This document shows positions 1 through 10,799 of a DNA stretch of 64,000 nucleotides, piece after piece. The notes under the pieces were generated by a model, which saw only the letters and a program-made list of their open reading frames with translations, had not been told where the DNA came from and made no database searches. This DNA comes from Chondrus crispus (Eukaryota > Rhodophyta > Florideophyceae > Gigartinales > Gigartinaceae), in contig NW_005179046.1 of NCBI RefSeq assembly GCF_000350225.1, forward strand, positions 133,758 through 197,757. Reading direction: 5' to 3'. The position numbers and the translations under genes were made by a program. Position 1 is the stretch's first letter; each line of letters begins with the position of its first letter.

Positions 1-1
1 G

Positions 2-724
2 GACAGTAGCACCACCCTTAGCATCACCCGCTCTATGCGTGAGATTGCCGATATCTCTAATGTCCCTGTAATCACTTCCATGCAGGCCCCTGGTGCCGAT
101 GCCTTCAAGTTGTTCGATACTCTCTGCGTCATGGAACAGGGACATATCATCTACTTTGGCCCGCGCGATCAGGCTGAGAGTTGGTTCCTCGGCTTGGGAT
201 TCCATAGACCTCCGCAACGCTCTGTCCCAGACTTTATTGCCACTGTCGCAAACCCGGCATTGCGCGCCGAGTATCTTCATGTAGACCTTGATATCAATGC
301 CTTGGAGGACGTGCCTCCGACCACGCCTGAGGAGTTTGCAGACCGTTTTGAGAGAAGCGAACTCTCCGCAATGCTTGGACAGAAAGTCATGGAGGCCAGC
401 GCAAGGAAGCCGCTTCCGGAGCCGAACATCGAAATGCCTCACTCCCTTTGGCAGGTTGGACAGAAGGCAACTCTCAACAAACCTCGCCATCAGATCAAGG
501 CCATTGGCAGACGTCAGCTTCAGTTTATAGGAGCAACAAAGGATGCCCTGTTGGCTGACCTCGCTCAAAATCTCATTCTCGGTGTCATGTTGGGCTCTAT
601 ATTCTGGCAACTAGATAAGGACGCTGCGGGTGCTACCACCAGAGGCGGCTTGTTGTTCCTCGCTCTTTTGTTTATGAGTTTGGCGTCTCTTGCAAAACTT
701 CCGGACAAATCCTTTGTCACATGA
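2..724 (+). pseudogene. PDR-type ABCG transporter, internal fragment
   Basis: The frame is open from the left edge and begins with DSSTT, the D-loop/Walker B neighbourhood of the first nucleotide-binding domain of full-size ABCG (pleiotropic drug resistance) transporters. It continues through the family-typical stretch ending MEQGHIIYFGP and the linker into the first transmembrane domain, where a hydrophobic segment LILGVMLGSIFW is followed by LLFLALLFMSLASL. Such proteins are plasma-membrane exporters of lipids and hydrophobic compounds, normally about 1400 residues. Homology stops at about position 703, where the sequence joins the repeat block that also starts unit 2 near 14457. The final codons therefore come from the repeat, and the gene is truncated at its 3' side. 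Its 5' part lies outside the window. Confidence 0.85.
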
Positions 725-802
725 CAAAGAAGCGAACAGAACGTAAGGCATTCAACAGTAAAGCTATGTACTGTACTGTACTACTGTAGTCCAGAAGGAG
801 GG

Positions 803-1078
803 TGTCGTCGGTGAAATGGGGGAGGCGGCTTTGGGGAGCGTGCCGTTTCATGGTGAGGGTCGGCCGAGTGTGGTCTTCTCCCCCCCTTTTTCCCCGCAGC
901 GCCCGTCACCCTCTCTCTTTTATTTCTACGAAATTCCTTCCAGAAGCGTCCACGCGTCCGGTCCGGATTCCGCCGGGCCGTACGCGTGCGCTTCTCTAAA
1001 ATTCAAATAAAATCTCAGACTACAGTATAAAATCTCCCTCTACAGTAAAAATGCAATTTTCCCTAAAAATATCCCACA
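803..1078. mobile_element. Solo LTR (276 bp), copy A
   Basis: The sequence starts TGTCGTCGG and ends ATCCCACA, and is flanked by the 5-bp direct repeat GAGGG (798-802 and 1079-1083). Unit 3 has the unoccupied site with a single GAGGG at 27574-27578. No internal retroelement region is present, so it is a solo LTR fossil. Its presence at the same place in units 1 and 2 dates it before their duplication. Confidence 0.85.
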
Positions 1079-1170
1079 GAGGGACAAACCTGTAAAAAGC
1101 AATGACGCGTGATGCTTTGCTGTCATACCAGCAATATGACAGCAATGACTTACCCACACCCACACTAAGG

Positions 1171-1324
1171 AAAGTCGGGCCAAAAGCTTTCGTGAGGACT
1201 CTGACTGACTACTGCCCAGATACCAGAAAGTCGGGCCAAAAAGCTTTCGTGAGGACTCTGACTGACTACTGCCCAGATACTGTACCAGAAAGTCGGGCTA
1301 AAAAGCTTTCGTGAGGACTCTTGA
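1171..1324. repeat. Three tandem units of about 56-62 bp
   Basis: Units start at 1171, 1227 and 1289, each with AAAGTCGGGC, then AAAGCTTTCGTGAGGACTC and ACTGACTACTGCCCAGATA. The same array is in unit 2 at 14924-15077, and a single related unit is near 27788 in unit 3. No function is visible. Confidence 0.85.
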
Positions 1325-1361
1325 CTAGTACAGTACAGTACTGTAGTCACTTCGTGAAAGT

Positions 1362-1400
1362 ACAAAAGTACCTGAAATGTGACATTTCAGGTACTTTTGT
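1362..1400. repeat. Perfect palindrome, 18-nt arms
   Basis: ACAAAAGTACCTGAAATG at 1362-1379 is the exact inverse complement of 1383-1400, with a 3-nt loop. The same hairpin is at 15115-15153 in unit 2. It is not followed by a T-run and borders no gene end, so a terminator role is not supported. Confidence 0.9.
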
Positions 1401-1459
1401 CACATCCGTTTGTGAAATCTGACTATCTCTACCGAAGGTAGTCTAACTCTAGTCGTGCT

Positions 1460-1501
1460 GCAGAAATGTGCTTGCAGAAATGTGCTTGCAGAAATGTGCT
1501 T
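1460..1501. repeat. 14-bp minisatellite, three units
   Basis: GCAGAAATGTGCTT occurs three times here and four times in the matching place of unit 2 (15213-15268), so unit number has changed since the duplication. Confidence 0.9.
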
Positions 1502-2160
1502 CGGTAACCCTCTATTTGCGTTAGAGACCTGCTACTGTACTAGAGCAAAATCCCCTGGCCTGTACCTGTTTTGAACCTAGGTAGCGTCGAGAATTCGGTT
1601 TCTGCCATCAGATTTAAACACGCGCGAACGTGTTTGTGCCCGCGCGGGTTTGGGCATAGAGAGCATTACATTATTTTCGCCGTTATGTACAATTACTGTA
1701 CAGTACTACAGTAGGGTCGAATAACAGTTCGGGGGACCCTGACCTGTATCCCTGAGATAGCATTCGCTCAAACAAAAGGACACTAAATAAAGAAATCACG
1801 GGGATAACGCAGTCCTTTACATTGCTACAGTATTTCACAAAAGCATGTGTACTCTTTCACACACAAGATGGATGCAAATTCACGTCCTTCTTGATGAAAG
1901 AATACAGCACAAAACAGTCACAACTCCGCGTCTCTCAATGAATTTACCATCAAGAGCATGCCTCACCCTTATTTTCTGTTACCAGGAACAAATCCTCTCG
2001 CCATGCCCGATTCCGTCACAACGAGATGTTCACACCCCCTGAATGTGAATTGTGCTGCTGTCAAAATTGACAACTGATGTCCACGACATCAGCTAGCATG
2101 CCAAAGTGCAATGTCGGATTGCACCTCGTATGCTTGCCTTTCGTGGTTTTAGTTTGGGTA
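1502..2160. other. Noncoding part of block S
   Basis: No gene was found here. It contains several TACAGTAC/GTACTGTA motifs (for example around 1695-1715) and matches unit 2 almost base for base. Part of it (the stretch with CATCAAGAGCATGCCTCACC) recurs at about 28500-28650 in unit 3. Confidence 0.7.
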
Positions 2161-2449
2161 CAAGTGGGCTCCGTGCGCGCTTCGCGCGCCAAGCCAAGTC
2201 CCTTCCTCCTCCGCTCCTCGTTCTGCACACGCTGTCGTTCCCCGCCCCGCTGCTCCCCCTCCCTCTGCGCTAACTCTCCCGTCTTCTCTCCGGTCTTTGT
2301 CGCCCCTTGCCCCCTCGTTCTGCCACACGTTACTCGCCCCTGCGCGTCGCGCCCGGTCCGCGCCGCCGCCCTCTGCGCCGCCGCCCGCCTGTGTCCCCTT
2401 CCCCCCGGCCGCGGTCCGGTCCCTGCAGCCCGCAAACATGGTCAGCGCC

Positions 2450-3055
2450 GCTGCCCTCCACGCCGCCGCTCGCTTCCGCCTAACACTGCTACCTGGTGGC
2501 GGCTCCCAGCACCCACCCGCCCGCGCGCACCCTCCAGCACCGCCGGCTGCGACACCTGCCCGGCTCGCAGCGACCACTTTCCCCGTTCTTCGCACTTCCG
2601 TGATGCGCGCGGCCCGCGCAACCGCCCTCCGCGCCACCGCTCCCACCACTACCTCGACCGCCCCTTCCCAAGCGCATCCGTCCACCACGTCCCCGCGCCG
2701 CAGGCACACCCCGCCCACCAGCCCGCAGAACGTCTCTGCCACGCCCGCGTCCGTCCGCCCCGCCACTGCCACCCACCACGCACGTCGCCCGCCACATCTC
2801 GCCGCGCACGGCGCTCTTCGCCGCGTGCTGCCCGCTCATGTTGCGCAGAAGCTCCACGCAGCTCGCCACCACGCGCGCTTCGCCCGCCTGCCGGTCCAGC
2901 AGAGTCTCCGCCGCCGCTTGGAACCGCTTTGCGTGGAGCTGCATGCACACCGCGTCCGCGATCTCGGGCGCACGCCCGTCCCACCCGCCGCACTCGCCCA
3001 CCACGGCGTCAACGCCTGCCTCCGCTGCTACCCGGCACACCACGTCCGTCACCGT
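2450..3055 (-). pseudogene. ARM-repeat protein fragment (possibly ARMC6-like)
   Basis: On the minus strand one frame reads CVELLRNMSGQHAAKSAV, which has the shape of an armadillo helix pair (E-L-L-R-N-x-S-G-x-x-x-x-K). A second overlapping frame, further downstream, reads VAETFCGLVGGVCLRRGD and then AWEGAVEVVVGAV, the shape of the following repeat as seen in ARMC6-type proteins. The two halves are in different frames, so a frameshift or an unrecognised intron separates them. Upstream minus-strand sequence (3300-3660) has more coding-like stretches but no clear family. The extreme GC content makes long frames cheap here, so the family assignment is tentative. Confidence 0.4.
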
Positions 3056-3688
3056 CTCTGAGCAACCCAGTTAGCGCCCGCTCGACGTCGCGCCTCCCCC
3101 GCCCCCTGACACGGGCGTCCGGTTGAAGCCGGCTCGCTGTCCCGACTCTCTCGCCCCCCGCACGGGCGCCCGGTCCGCTCCCGCGCCTTCCGCTCCCCCA
3201 CGCGCACGCGCGAGTGTGGTGATCCATGCCGCCCCGCCTCGGCGCCCCCCACCTACCCTCCCCCACCGTCCCTATCGCTGCCCCAGCCCACATCTCCTCC
3301 ACGTCATCGCCGCACACCCAAAACCGCCCTCCGCCCACTATCATATTGCAGCCCACCGTCCCTATCGCCGTCAGTCGCCGCCCCGGCCCGCACTTCCTCG
3401 TCGCCACGCATCCACATCCGTCCCCCAAAGTCGGAGCACCACGCGCTGTGCAACTCCGCCTTGAAGAATTCCAGCCCCCCCACGCACAGCCCCCCGCGCA
3501 CCACCGCCCCGCTCACGTCGCCACGAGCCTCCGGTATTTCGGGCAGCCCCGTGTCTCACGCGTCCGCCCCCTGTCGTACGCGTCCATCTACCACACCGCC
3601 GTCACGTGCTCGCAGTGCCCGCCCCAGTTCCTCCCACAATGTAGATCTGCGTGGCGCGGTTTAAACGGATCCGGGCTAAAATTTGTAG

Positions 3689-3849
3689 TGTACTGTAGCG
3701 CGGCCGCGCTCGGCAGTCCGCACAGTTATTTTAATTTTAAAATTTAACTTGTCGCCACTTGTCAGCCTGTACTGTAGTGGGGCCCCGCCCCGCAGTCTGC
3801 ACAGTAATTTTAATTTAAAATGTTACACTTGTCGCCACTTGTCACTGCC
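3689..3849. repeat. Two tandem units of about 80 bp
   Basis: Each unit (starting at 3689 and 3768) runs TGTACTGTAG, a GC-rich core, GCACAGT, an ATTTTAATTT AT-rich core, and CTTGTCGCCACTTGTCA. The short end motif CGCCACTTGTC recurs again near 3898 and 3966, so a decayed longer array extends to about 4060. Confidence 0.8.
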
Positions 3850-4297
3850 ACGTGTCCCCGTGGCGGCCTGGCCTGCGGCCAGGCCCCGCCCGTGGCCGCC
3901 ACTTGTCACAGTAGCGCCAATGGCAACGCGGGAGCGCAAGGACATACAGACACACACACGTGGCCGCCACTTGTCGCCGCAGCGCCCCCGTGCGCCAATG
4001 AGAACCCGTGCGGGAGCGCACGAAACCACATACACAAACACACAGACAGACAGACACGGATTTTAGTATACGCGGGGATAAAGGGCCACACCGACTAGCG
4101 GTGTGAGGTAAGAGGGGGGCAAGGATTGTAAGAAGTTTGCCAAAGTGCTACAGCTCTGGGAGAGAAGTTCGACTGCACGAACCTCCCATTTAGCTGTTCT
4201 AAGGTCGGTCGTAGACCTTTTCATTTGGCATTAAACTAATCCTTTTCTTAATTTTACTGTGTTCTTCGGATCTCAGTCTACACTGAACATCCGTATA

Positions 4298-5159
4298 CAG
4301 TACCCTCGCGATAACTGCAACACCTGGGGAGACCCCCCTCTGTTATAGTTACCGCGTGGTTTCAGTTAACAAGCCTTATGATAGGGCCTAGTGTCTAGGT
4401 GACAAATGACCTCATATGAGGTCACTTTTCACCTTATTTTTCTCGACTTGTGCTAGCTCAACAAGATGGAAAAAAGATACTCTCGACACGGCAGTTGACT
4501 TCTGCGTTGTGAAAGGGTGGAGTTTGGTGAGATCTGCACGTCTTCTCCAGCCATTTTTAAAATGCCCAAAAAGGAGCCTTTTTTGACCAACCTCAAAACG
4601 TTTTATGTTGATATCTTCGAAACCAAAACGCCTGTTTAAAAATTCAACTCATCATTGATACTTCATTAGATTCTTAGTCTCTCTGTGCATTGACAACCGC
4701 CATCCCAATGTTTTGCAAGATGTTATTGCCGAGCGCGTATACGTTAAAGAAATGGTGTCCAAACTGAATGTTTTAAAGTTTCGATTTAATTTATATATTT
4801 TTGCAAAAAAAAGCTGGCCTCATATGAGGTCAAATTGCTTGTCGTCTAGACACTAGCATCCATCGCATTAGATTCTAGGATCCAACACCTCAAAAGTTTA
4901 TTTGAAAAACATGTATATATTTTGACTATCTATGGCCGTCGACCATCTGTCGCCCGACCGAGGACTGAATTTTTTGTAACCCCTTCAAAACAGCCCATTT
5001 GACGCTCTGAAGGTATTTTTCAAACCTTGCAGTTATCAGATCTGAAACGGTCCTATTTTTTAGTAATTTTTGAGTGACTCCGGAGATGGTTCCCTACTTG
5101 CCGTTTCATTTATCGGGTAGTTGCAGTTATCGGGGGTTGCAGTTATCGCGTGGGCACTG
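4298..5159. mobile_element. pogo/Tigger-like MITE (MITE-A), copy A
   Basis: The left end CAGTACCCTCGCGATAACTG and the inverse complement of the right end, CAGTGCCCACGCGATAACTG, differ at two places. A TA dinucleotide flanks both ends (4296-4297 and 5160-5161). CAG termini with a TA target are typical of pogo-type Tc1/mariner-superfamily elements. Subterminal TTGCAGTTATCG motifs are repeated inside the right end. There is no transposase. A second MITE sits inside it (4391-4853); without it the element is about 397 bp. Confidence 0.8.
4391..4853. mobile_element. 463-bp MITE nested in MITE-A, copy A
   Basis: The ends are imperfect inverted repeats: GTGTCTAGGTGACAA on the left, GTGTCTAGACGACAA as inverse complement of the right. 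Both ends carry the internal palindrome GACCTCATATGAGG. TA flanks both ends (4389-4390, 4854-4855). Unit 3 has the empty site with a single TA at 29117-29118. It is nonautonomous, with no coding sequence seen. Confidence 0.85.
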
Positions 5160-5161
5160 TA

Positions 5162-5697
5162 TTGGAAACCCAAAGAGTGCAGTTCTTCGCAGCGCCCTTA
5201 ACTGATTGCATGTACAGTACAAAGGCACCGTTAAAATCTTCGTCAAGCATGGCAGCCATCACTTTTCGATAAATGTGCTTGAACTAATTTTTAGGGTGAC
5301 CGAAGCCTACTGTCGTGTACTTGACTAGCCAAGGGATCACCTTGTTACTCTCTGCGCTTATCAGGCAATAAAACAAAGCAATTTCTAATTCCGATCATCG
5401 TGAGACTATCGTCTGTGTATTTAAAGACAAAGCCAACATGACTTCAATAGACTAAATTATTTGCTGAAACCAGAAAGCAGTGTGAGTTGGAATGCAGAAT
5501 GCATTCCAGCTAGGCGAGAGGAATATTGGCTGCCTACGCCATGCAGTTCAGCTTAAAGCATTTTTCTTTAAGCTCAATTTATACCAGTAGCATAGAAACA
5601 TGGGCTTGTGTGCTTCTTATTCGGTTTTAACTTTTGAAAATATTATCAAACCCAGTCAATCTACCAAAGAAAAATAGAAGCCGTGGCCATCAAAGTT
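5162..5697. other. Noncoding end of block S
   Basis: No gene was recognised. The stretch is nearly the same in all three units, ending at GTTGAAAA, which is the copia target site in units 1 and 2. Confidence 0.7.
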
Positions 5698-5702
5698 GAA
5701 AA

Positions 5703-5845
5703 TGTGGTGACGAGACGATGACTCTCATTTACTTCTCTCACTCTCACTCATTCTCTTAAGACTAGGGACCTAGCGCCGTCGTCTGTGCGGCGTTGTGAGC
5801 CGTGTATTACGTGTGCACGTGTGTGCATGTATGGTTATCATTACA
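5703..5845. repeat. Copia copy A 3' LTR
   Basis: This 143-bp terminal repeat is read on the minus strand as the 3' LTR. It is adjoined at 5846-5897 by a partial repeat that starts with the same TGTAATGATAACCATA terminus. Confidence 0.9.
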
Positions 5846-5892
5846 ATTGTTACCATGTGAGTGCCATAGCGACTTCGTTGTTATGGTTATCA

Positions 5893-8800
5893 TTACACTC
5901 CCCCCGTCGCTGTGGCACGATCCTTTGTTTGGTGCGCGGTCGGGGGGTCACACACTTGCAGTTTGGTTTTTAAGTGTGTGAATGGTTTCGGTGTTAGCGG
6001 CTTTTTGAGTATATCGGCGAGCATATCTTGTGACTGTATGTGTCGTATACTGATCGTTTTTGCTCTGGTCTGGTGAGTGAGGTAGTGATGCCGGAGGTCA
6101 ATGAATTTTCTTCGTTTCGTGGGTCCGCTGTTCTTGGCTACGCGTATTGCGGATTGGTTGTCTATATGAAAGGGTGTGGCTTTCTGTGATAACATTCCGA
6201 TGTCTTTGAGCAATCTTCTTATCCACGTTGTTTGTTGTGCTGCCGATGTTGTGGCAATATATTCTGCTTCGCATGTCGACAGTGTCGTGATGGATTGCTT
6301 GATTGAGCCCCAGCAGACAGGGGAGCCGTTGTATGTGTGGATCATGCCCGACATGGATTTACGGTCTGTGACGTCTGCGGCAAAGTCCGTATCACTGTAT
6401 GTTTCGAGGAGGTTGGGGATACAGTGCGGTTGCATGCTATGTTTTCCTGCTGCAAATCTGATTCCATGCGTTTGGGTGTGTTTAAGATATCTGATGAGGC
6501 GCTTGAGTGCATTCCAGTGCCGTGTCGTTGGGTTTTTTGCCGCCACAGATAATCGGTTTGCGACAAAGTATATGTCTGGTCGCGTTGAGTCGGCAATGTA
6601 TCGTATGTCACCAAGCAGCTGTTGGTATATTTTGGTGACATGGGGCATGGGTTCGTCTTCGGGAACCGGGCCATTCAGCTTTGTTTTGTCATTGTATGGC
6701 GTTGGTTTGCTGTTGCACTTGCTCATTTCTGCTTTGTTGACAACGTACTGTATCGCAGTTGGCTGTGATGCATGTATGGAGCCGTCATTCATGCGCTTGA
6801 CGGTCCAGCCTAGGAGCTGGCTTGGTTCGCCTAGCTGTTTGATGTTATAGGCCGTGGCCAGGATCGCGGCAAACTCTTTCTGTAGTTTTTGTGATGTGCT
6901 TATGATTGTAAAATCATCCATGCTGATGGAGATTATTATTGTGTGGTTTTTGTCTTTTTTGTGGAAGAGGCACATGTCAGCTTCAGATTGGATGAACTTG
7001 TTCTTTTTGAGTAGTTTGAATACTGCGTTGAGGTAGGTGTGTCCCGCTCCCGGTGTGCCGTATATGTTCTTGTTGAGCTTGCCCACCTTGTGTTCATGAG
7101 TGTACGTGCCGTCAAACCTTGGGTGTTGGCGGACATACACTTGCTCGCTGCCTGAGTGTTCAAACTTTTCGTGCAGGTATGCGGCTTTTATGTCTATGTG
7201 GGCTATGTGCATGTTAAAGGCTGCTGCTATGGCGAATAGGAGTCGTACCGTGGTTTTGTCAGCCATGTACGTCGTGGTTTTTTCGGGGTCGAAGTGGACA
7301 TTGGGGAGCATTTTGTCTCCTCTTTCTGAGCACCTTGCTTTCCGTTCTGTGATCTCCCCTTTGCCATTTCTCTTATAGCGGTACCCCATCGTTAGCAGGA
7401 TGGGTTTGGCCGCTGTGGGAATTTTGTGGTGGGGGAGCCACGTGATGACCTTGTTTTGATCGACGTTTCTGAGCTCTGTGTTGTGAGCTTGCGCCCACTT
7501 TTTTGCATCCGGGTAATTTTTGGCTTGCCCGTGATGCATGGGGGCCGGGTTGGTGTTGGTTATTTTCGAAGGTGTTGGCTTGGGTGTGAACGCCTTGAAT
7601 GCCGCGTAACTTTGGTTGTTGGGGTCGCGGTCTCCGTGGTAGATGTTGAAATCCACTGTTCTGACACGTCTGGTTGTGTTGTCCTCTGTGCTCATGACCA
7701 TGATGTGTTTCTGGTCAGTTGCATACAGGTATCTTACCGTGAGGGCTCTTTTCTGCAGCTTGTGCATTTTTGTTTTGCCCATGATATTGGGGATATGGCC
7801 TAACTGCCCGAAGATGAGGTATTGTGGTACTTTCGGCTTGTATCCGAGCCAGACTGTGGATGGGATTTTTCCGATGCCGAGGTGGAGCGTGTTATTGTAC
7901 TTGAATGCTGCATCCTTGATTGCATCTTCCCAGTGATCGGTGGGGAGTCCACTGTGGTGTAATGCAGCGCGTGCTGCGTTGAGTATAGTTCTATTGATGC
8001 GTTCGGCTATGCCGTTTTCCTGTGGTGAATACGGTACAGTGGTCGTGTGTTGTACACCATTTGTGCTGTATACTGTTTTTGTCATTGCCGATAGATAATC
8101 TTTCGCGTTATCTGTGTGTACTCTCCTTGATGTGTGGGGTTTTTGCTGTTGCATGTGCTTTAGGACGTTGTCCATTTGGTTTGCGGTTTCATCCCTTGTT
8201 TTGAGGAAGGTGAGTATGAGATACCGTGAGTTTGTGTCAATAATTGTCATGAAATATTTGTTTCCTTGCCGTGATGGGGTGGGGAAAGGGCCGCAGATGT
8301 CACTACTGAGTGCTTCCCCTGTGCCATAGTTATGATCTTTCCGTTTGTGTTGTGCTGGTTGGAGTTTAGCTGCTGCACAGCTTGTGCACGTGATTATAGG
8401 GGGGGTGTTGGCCAGTGAGGCTGGGAGGTTCGGTATTAGTTTCCTCCTAGCCATTTGTTGTATAGTGGATGGTTGCACATGATTGAATACCATGTGCCAA
8501 TGGTGGTGTTCGTGCTGGGTGCGCGCGTTGACAGTGTCAGGGGGTGAAGGGGCAGGGTTGTGCTGCTTGTGCATGGGGGCAAATTTTTTATGCGCGTTCG
8601 GGGTTTGTGATCTTGGCTGAGATTTTGATTTGTGGGGAGGAGATCCCCGTCTTGTGGTGGTTACGCGTGTTTGCGGTGTCCTGCGAGCTGCTTTGCGTGG
8701 CTGCGGTATTGCTCGAACTGTGGTTGCTTGTGGTTGAGGATTGGCCACGTTGAGCGTGTATAAGCCTTTGCGAAATGCTGCTGTAGCTACTACTTTTGGT

Positions 8801-10295
8801 GGGCTGTGGCTCGTGTCGAGTACACGGGCTGTGTGGGGGTAGAATATCACAGCTCCCCATTGCTTGGCTATGTCATGGACTGACAATAGGTTGGTCTTGA
8901 TATGTGGGTTGGCAATGGTGGGTAGCTTAAGCCATTTGTTGCTCGTCGTCTGGATCTGAAGAGTACCGTGGTGCGTCGCGGAGGGTGTGGTTGATGTTGC
9001 CGTGTTAGTGCGGATTTTCTGGTCAGGGGTTTCATGCCTTTTGTTGGTTTGCGGATGTGGGAGGGGTGGGCTCCCGAATCGAGTGCAAATTTCCTACCGT
9101 CCATGTCGTGGCAGTTTGGGTCTCCCTGCTCGTCGTACATGTGTTCTGCCTCTGTTGTCTCCTCGTGGAGGTTTGCTGTGTAACCGTGTGTTTGCTTCTT
9201 TTTCATGCCTCTCTCTTTGGTCCATTTTTGGTTTGGTGGCTGCTGTGTCATGACCTGGGGGTATGGTAGCATATACGGTGCGGGCGGTACTGGGTTCCAG
9301 TATGTTCGTTGCCATTTGGGTCGTGTGGCCCCTCTCCATCTAGTTGTTCGTCTGCGGGGGCGTCTCGATGCTTGGGGTTGGGTGCCGTGTGGCTGTTCAG
9401 GTTTTTGGCTGACTTTTTCCAAGCTCCTTGCTTGCACCGCTTTGAGGCGTTGCCTGATGTTGTGAATTGTGTTGGGCACAGTGTCCGTTTCGATCCACAT
9501 ATCTTGCAAGTGTTTGTATGTGGCATGTGATGCTAGGCCTTGGATGATGAAGTGTACTGTTACTTCTTCTCCAGTTGTGATGTTGGGGTATTGGGCTAGC
9601 TTCATTCTTGTTCGTATCACCCTGTGCTTCGTCATGTATTCATCAAGTGTGGTGCCGGGTGTAAGCTTTGTGTTAGTCGCTTCTTGTTTTAACAGTAGGT
9701 GAGCTGTAGTCGTCCTGTCAGTGAAGTGTTCGGTGATGACTTGTGTGATTTCAAGCGGGGAAGCGCCCAGTTCCATGTCCGCTGTTGCTGCGAAGTCTGC
9801 AGGCAGTGAGTTGTTGATGGCCATGCGGAGTATTGCACTCTGTCTCCTGTACTTGGCGTACATGGGGCTGTCCTGATCGGGTGTAGGGTAGGCATGGTTC
9901 AGCAGGTTTTCCATGTCATTGATCAGTGCCATGTCCGTTAGCGCTTGCTTCCATATGGGGAAGTTGTCCCCATTGGACTCGAGGGTCGGCAGTCTTCCAT
10001 GGAACCGGGTGTCGTTGTGGTCTTCATCTGCCATGGTTGTGGGGTTGTTGCTATTGTCTGCGGGCGGGGCGGAGGAGGGCGGCTCTTGAGTGGTGATGTG
10101 GGTGTTGTGGGGTTTGCAGGGCGATATTCCAGGTTGCCAGGGTGGGTGGCTTGTGTTGGTGGCTTGTGTCGCTGCCTGGTTGATCGTCGGGGTTGTTGCA
10201 CCTTTTTTTGTTGATCGATCTGCAGTGGTTTTTGCGTAGAGTCCATAACCTGTGGTGACGAGACGATGACTCTCATTTACTTCTCTCACTCTCAC
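5893..10295 (-). pseudogene. Copia copy A gag-pol region
   Basis: Parts in order on the minus strand: a gag-like region (about 10030-9100), the aspartic protease motif LDSGA, an integrase with an HH-CC zinc-binding region (FNHVQ ... CTSCAAAK) and a core with SSDICGPFPTPS and PYSPQENGIAERINRT, and a reverse transcriptase with AHIDIKAAYLHEKF and SMDDF at the catalytic box. An RNase H follows with YSDTDFAAD and LSTCEAEYIA. The order protease-integrase-RT-RNase H defines Ty1/copia. No clear CCHC knuckle was seen in gag. The coding region is not continuously open (about one break). Confidence 0.9.
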
Positions 10296-10393
10296 TCATT
10301 CTCTTAAGACTAGCGACCTAGCGCCGTCGTCTGTGCGGCGTTGTGAGCCGTGTATTACGTGTGCACGTGTGTGCATGTATGGTTATCATTACA
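10251..10393. repeat. Copia copy A 5' LTR
   Basis: This is the 143-bp terminal repeat next to the primer-binding region, flanked outside by GAAAA at 10394-10398. Confidence 0.9.
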
Positions 10394-10799
10394 GAAAAGA
10401 AATAACATTCGCACATTTGTATGTTACAATAACGCTTGGTCGGATAGACACGAAAAGGTTTGAAAGTAGTGCAAATGGAGGGCATTTATCCCAGCCCCCT
10501 TGAAGTTGGCTTGTTGGCACGAAATAGGAAACTTGCCTCGTTGGACGCCAAAACTTTTCATCCAAATACCTTGAAACTATTTCAAAATGTTTCTCTCAAA
10601 ACCAATCCCGCAAATTTCCTTTTACAGTACCTGTATCCCTTTTGATAGGGCCCACTTGGCAGACCCCGAGGCTCTAACGCCAAACAGGCAGATCCCCCCT
10701 CCCCTCGTTTCTCGCCCCATACCGGCACACCAAACCACTTCCACTCTCCCATCGCGAACTCGCTCCCAATCGCGTGCCTGGCACCGCGCCTTCTTCCCC

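Larger units (their letters stand above)
2161..4078. other. 1918-bp GC-rich segment present only in copy A
   Basis: The two copies of block S agree up to GGGTA (2160 and 15928) and again from TAAAGGG (4079 and 15929). Between them copy A has 1918 extra bases. I see no terminal inverted repeat and no convincing target-site duplication, so it could be an insertion in A or a deletion from B. The first 1.5 kb is C-rich on the plus strand and carries ARM-like coding remnants on the minus strand. The last 400 bp is tandemly repetitive, ending in CACACA/CAGACAGA runs. Confidence 0.85.
5703..10393 (-). mobile_element. Ty1/copia LTR retrotransposon, copy A
   Basis: The element is 4691 bp with 143-bp LTRs (5703-5845 and 10251-10393), TG...CA ends and the 5-bp target duplication GAAAA (5698-5702, 10394-10398). 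Unit 3 shows the intact target at 29965-29969. It lies antisense. The primer-binding region after the 5' LTR begins GGTTATGG, and a GGGGGGAG polypurine tract lies at 5898-5905. The 3' LTR is preceded by a further partial repeat of its own terminus (5846-5897). The two LTRs differ at one position by eye, so the insertion is young. The element looks nearly whole, with about one break in coding capacity. Confidence 0.92.

Noticed and set aside
1171-1324. Possible CRISPR-like array
   Set aside because: Units of 56-62 bp repeat over their whole length with no unique spacers, in a eukaryotic repeat block.
1362-1400. Rho-independent terminator
   Set aside because: The stem is not followed by a T-run, no gene ends there, and the context is eukaryotic.
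2077-3126. 349-codon plus-strand frame rich in Pro, Arg, Ser and Ala
   Set aside because: It runs through C-rich low-complexity DNA. The only protein-like signal there (ARM-type) is on the other strand.
6176-6850. 224-codon plus-strand frame, and others within 5893-9700
   Set aside because: These lie antisense to the copia RT and RNase H coding, which has clear motifs on the minus strand.
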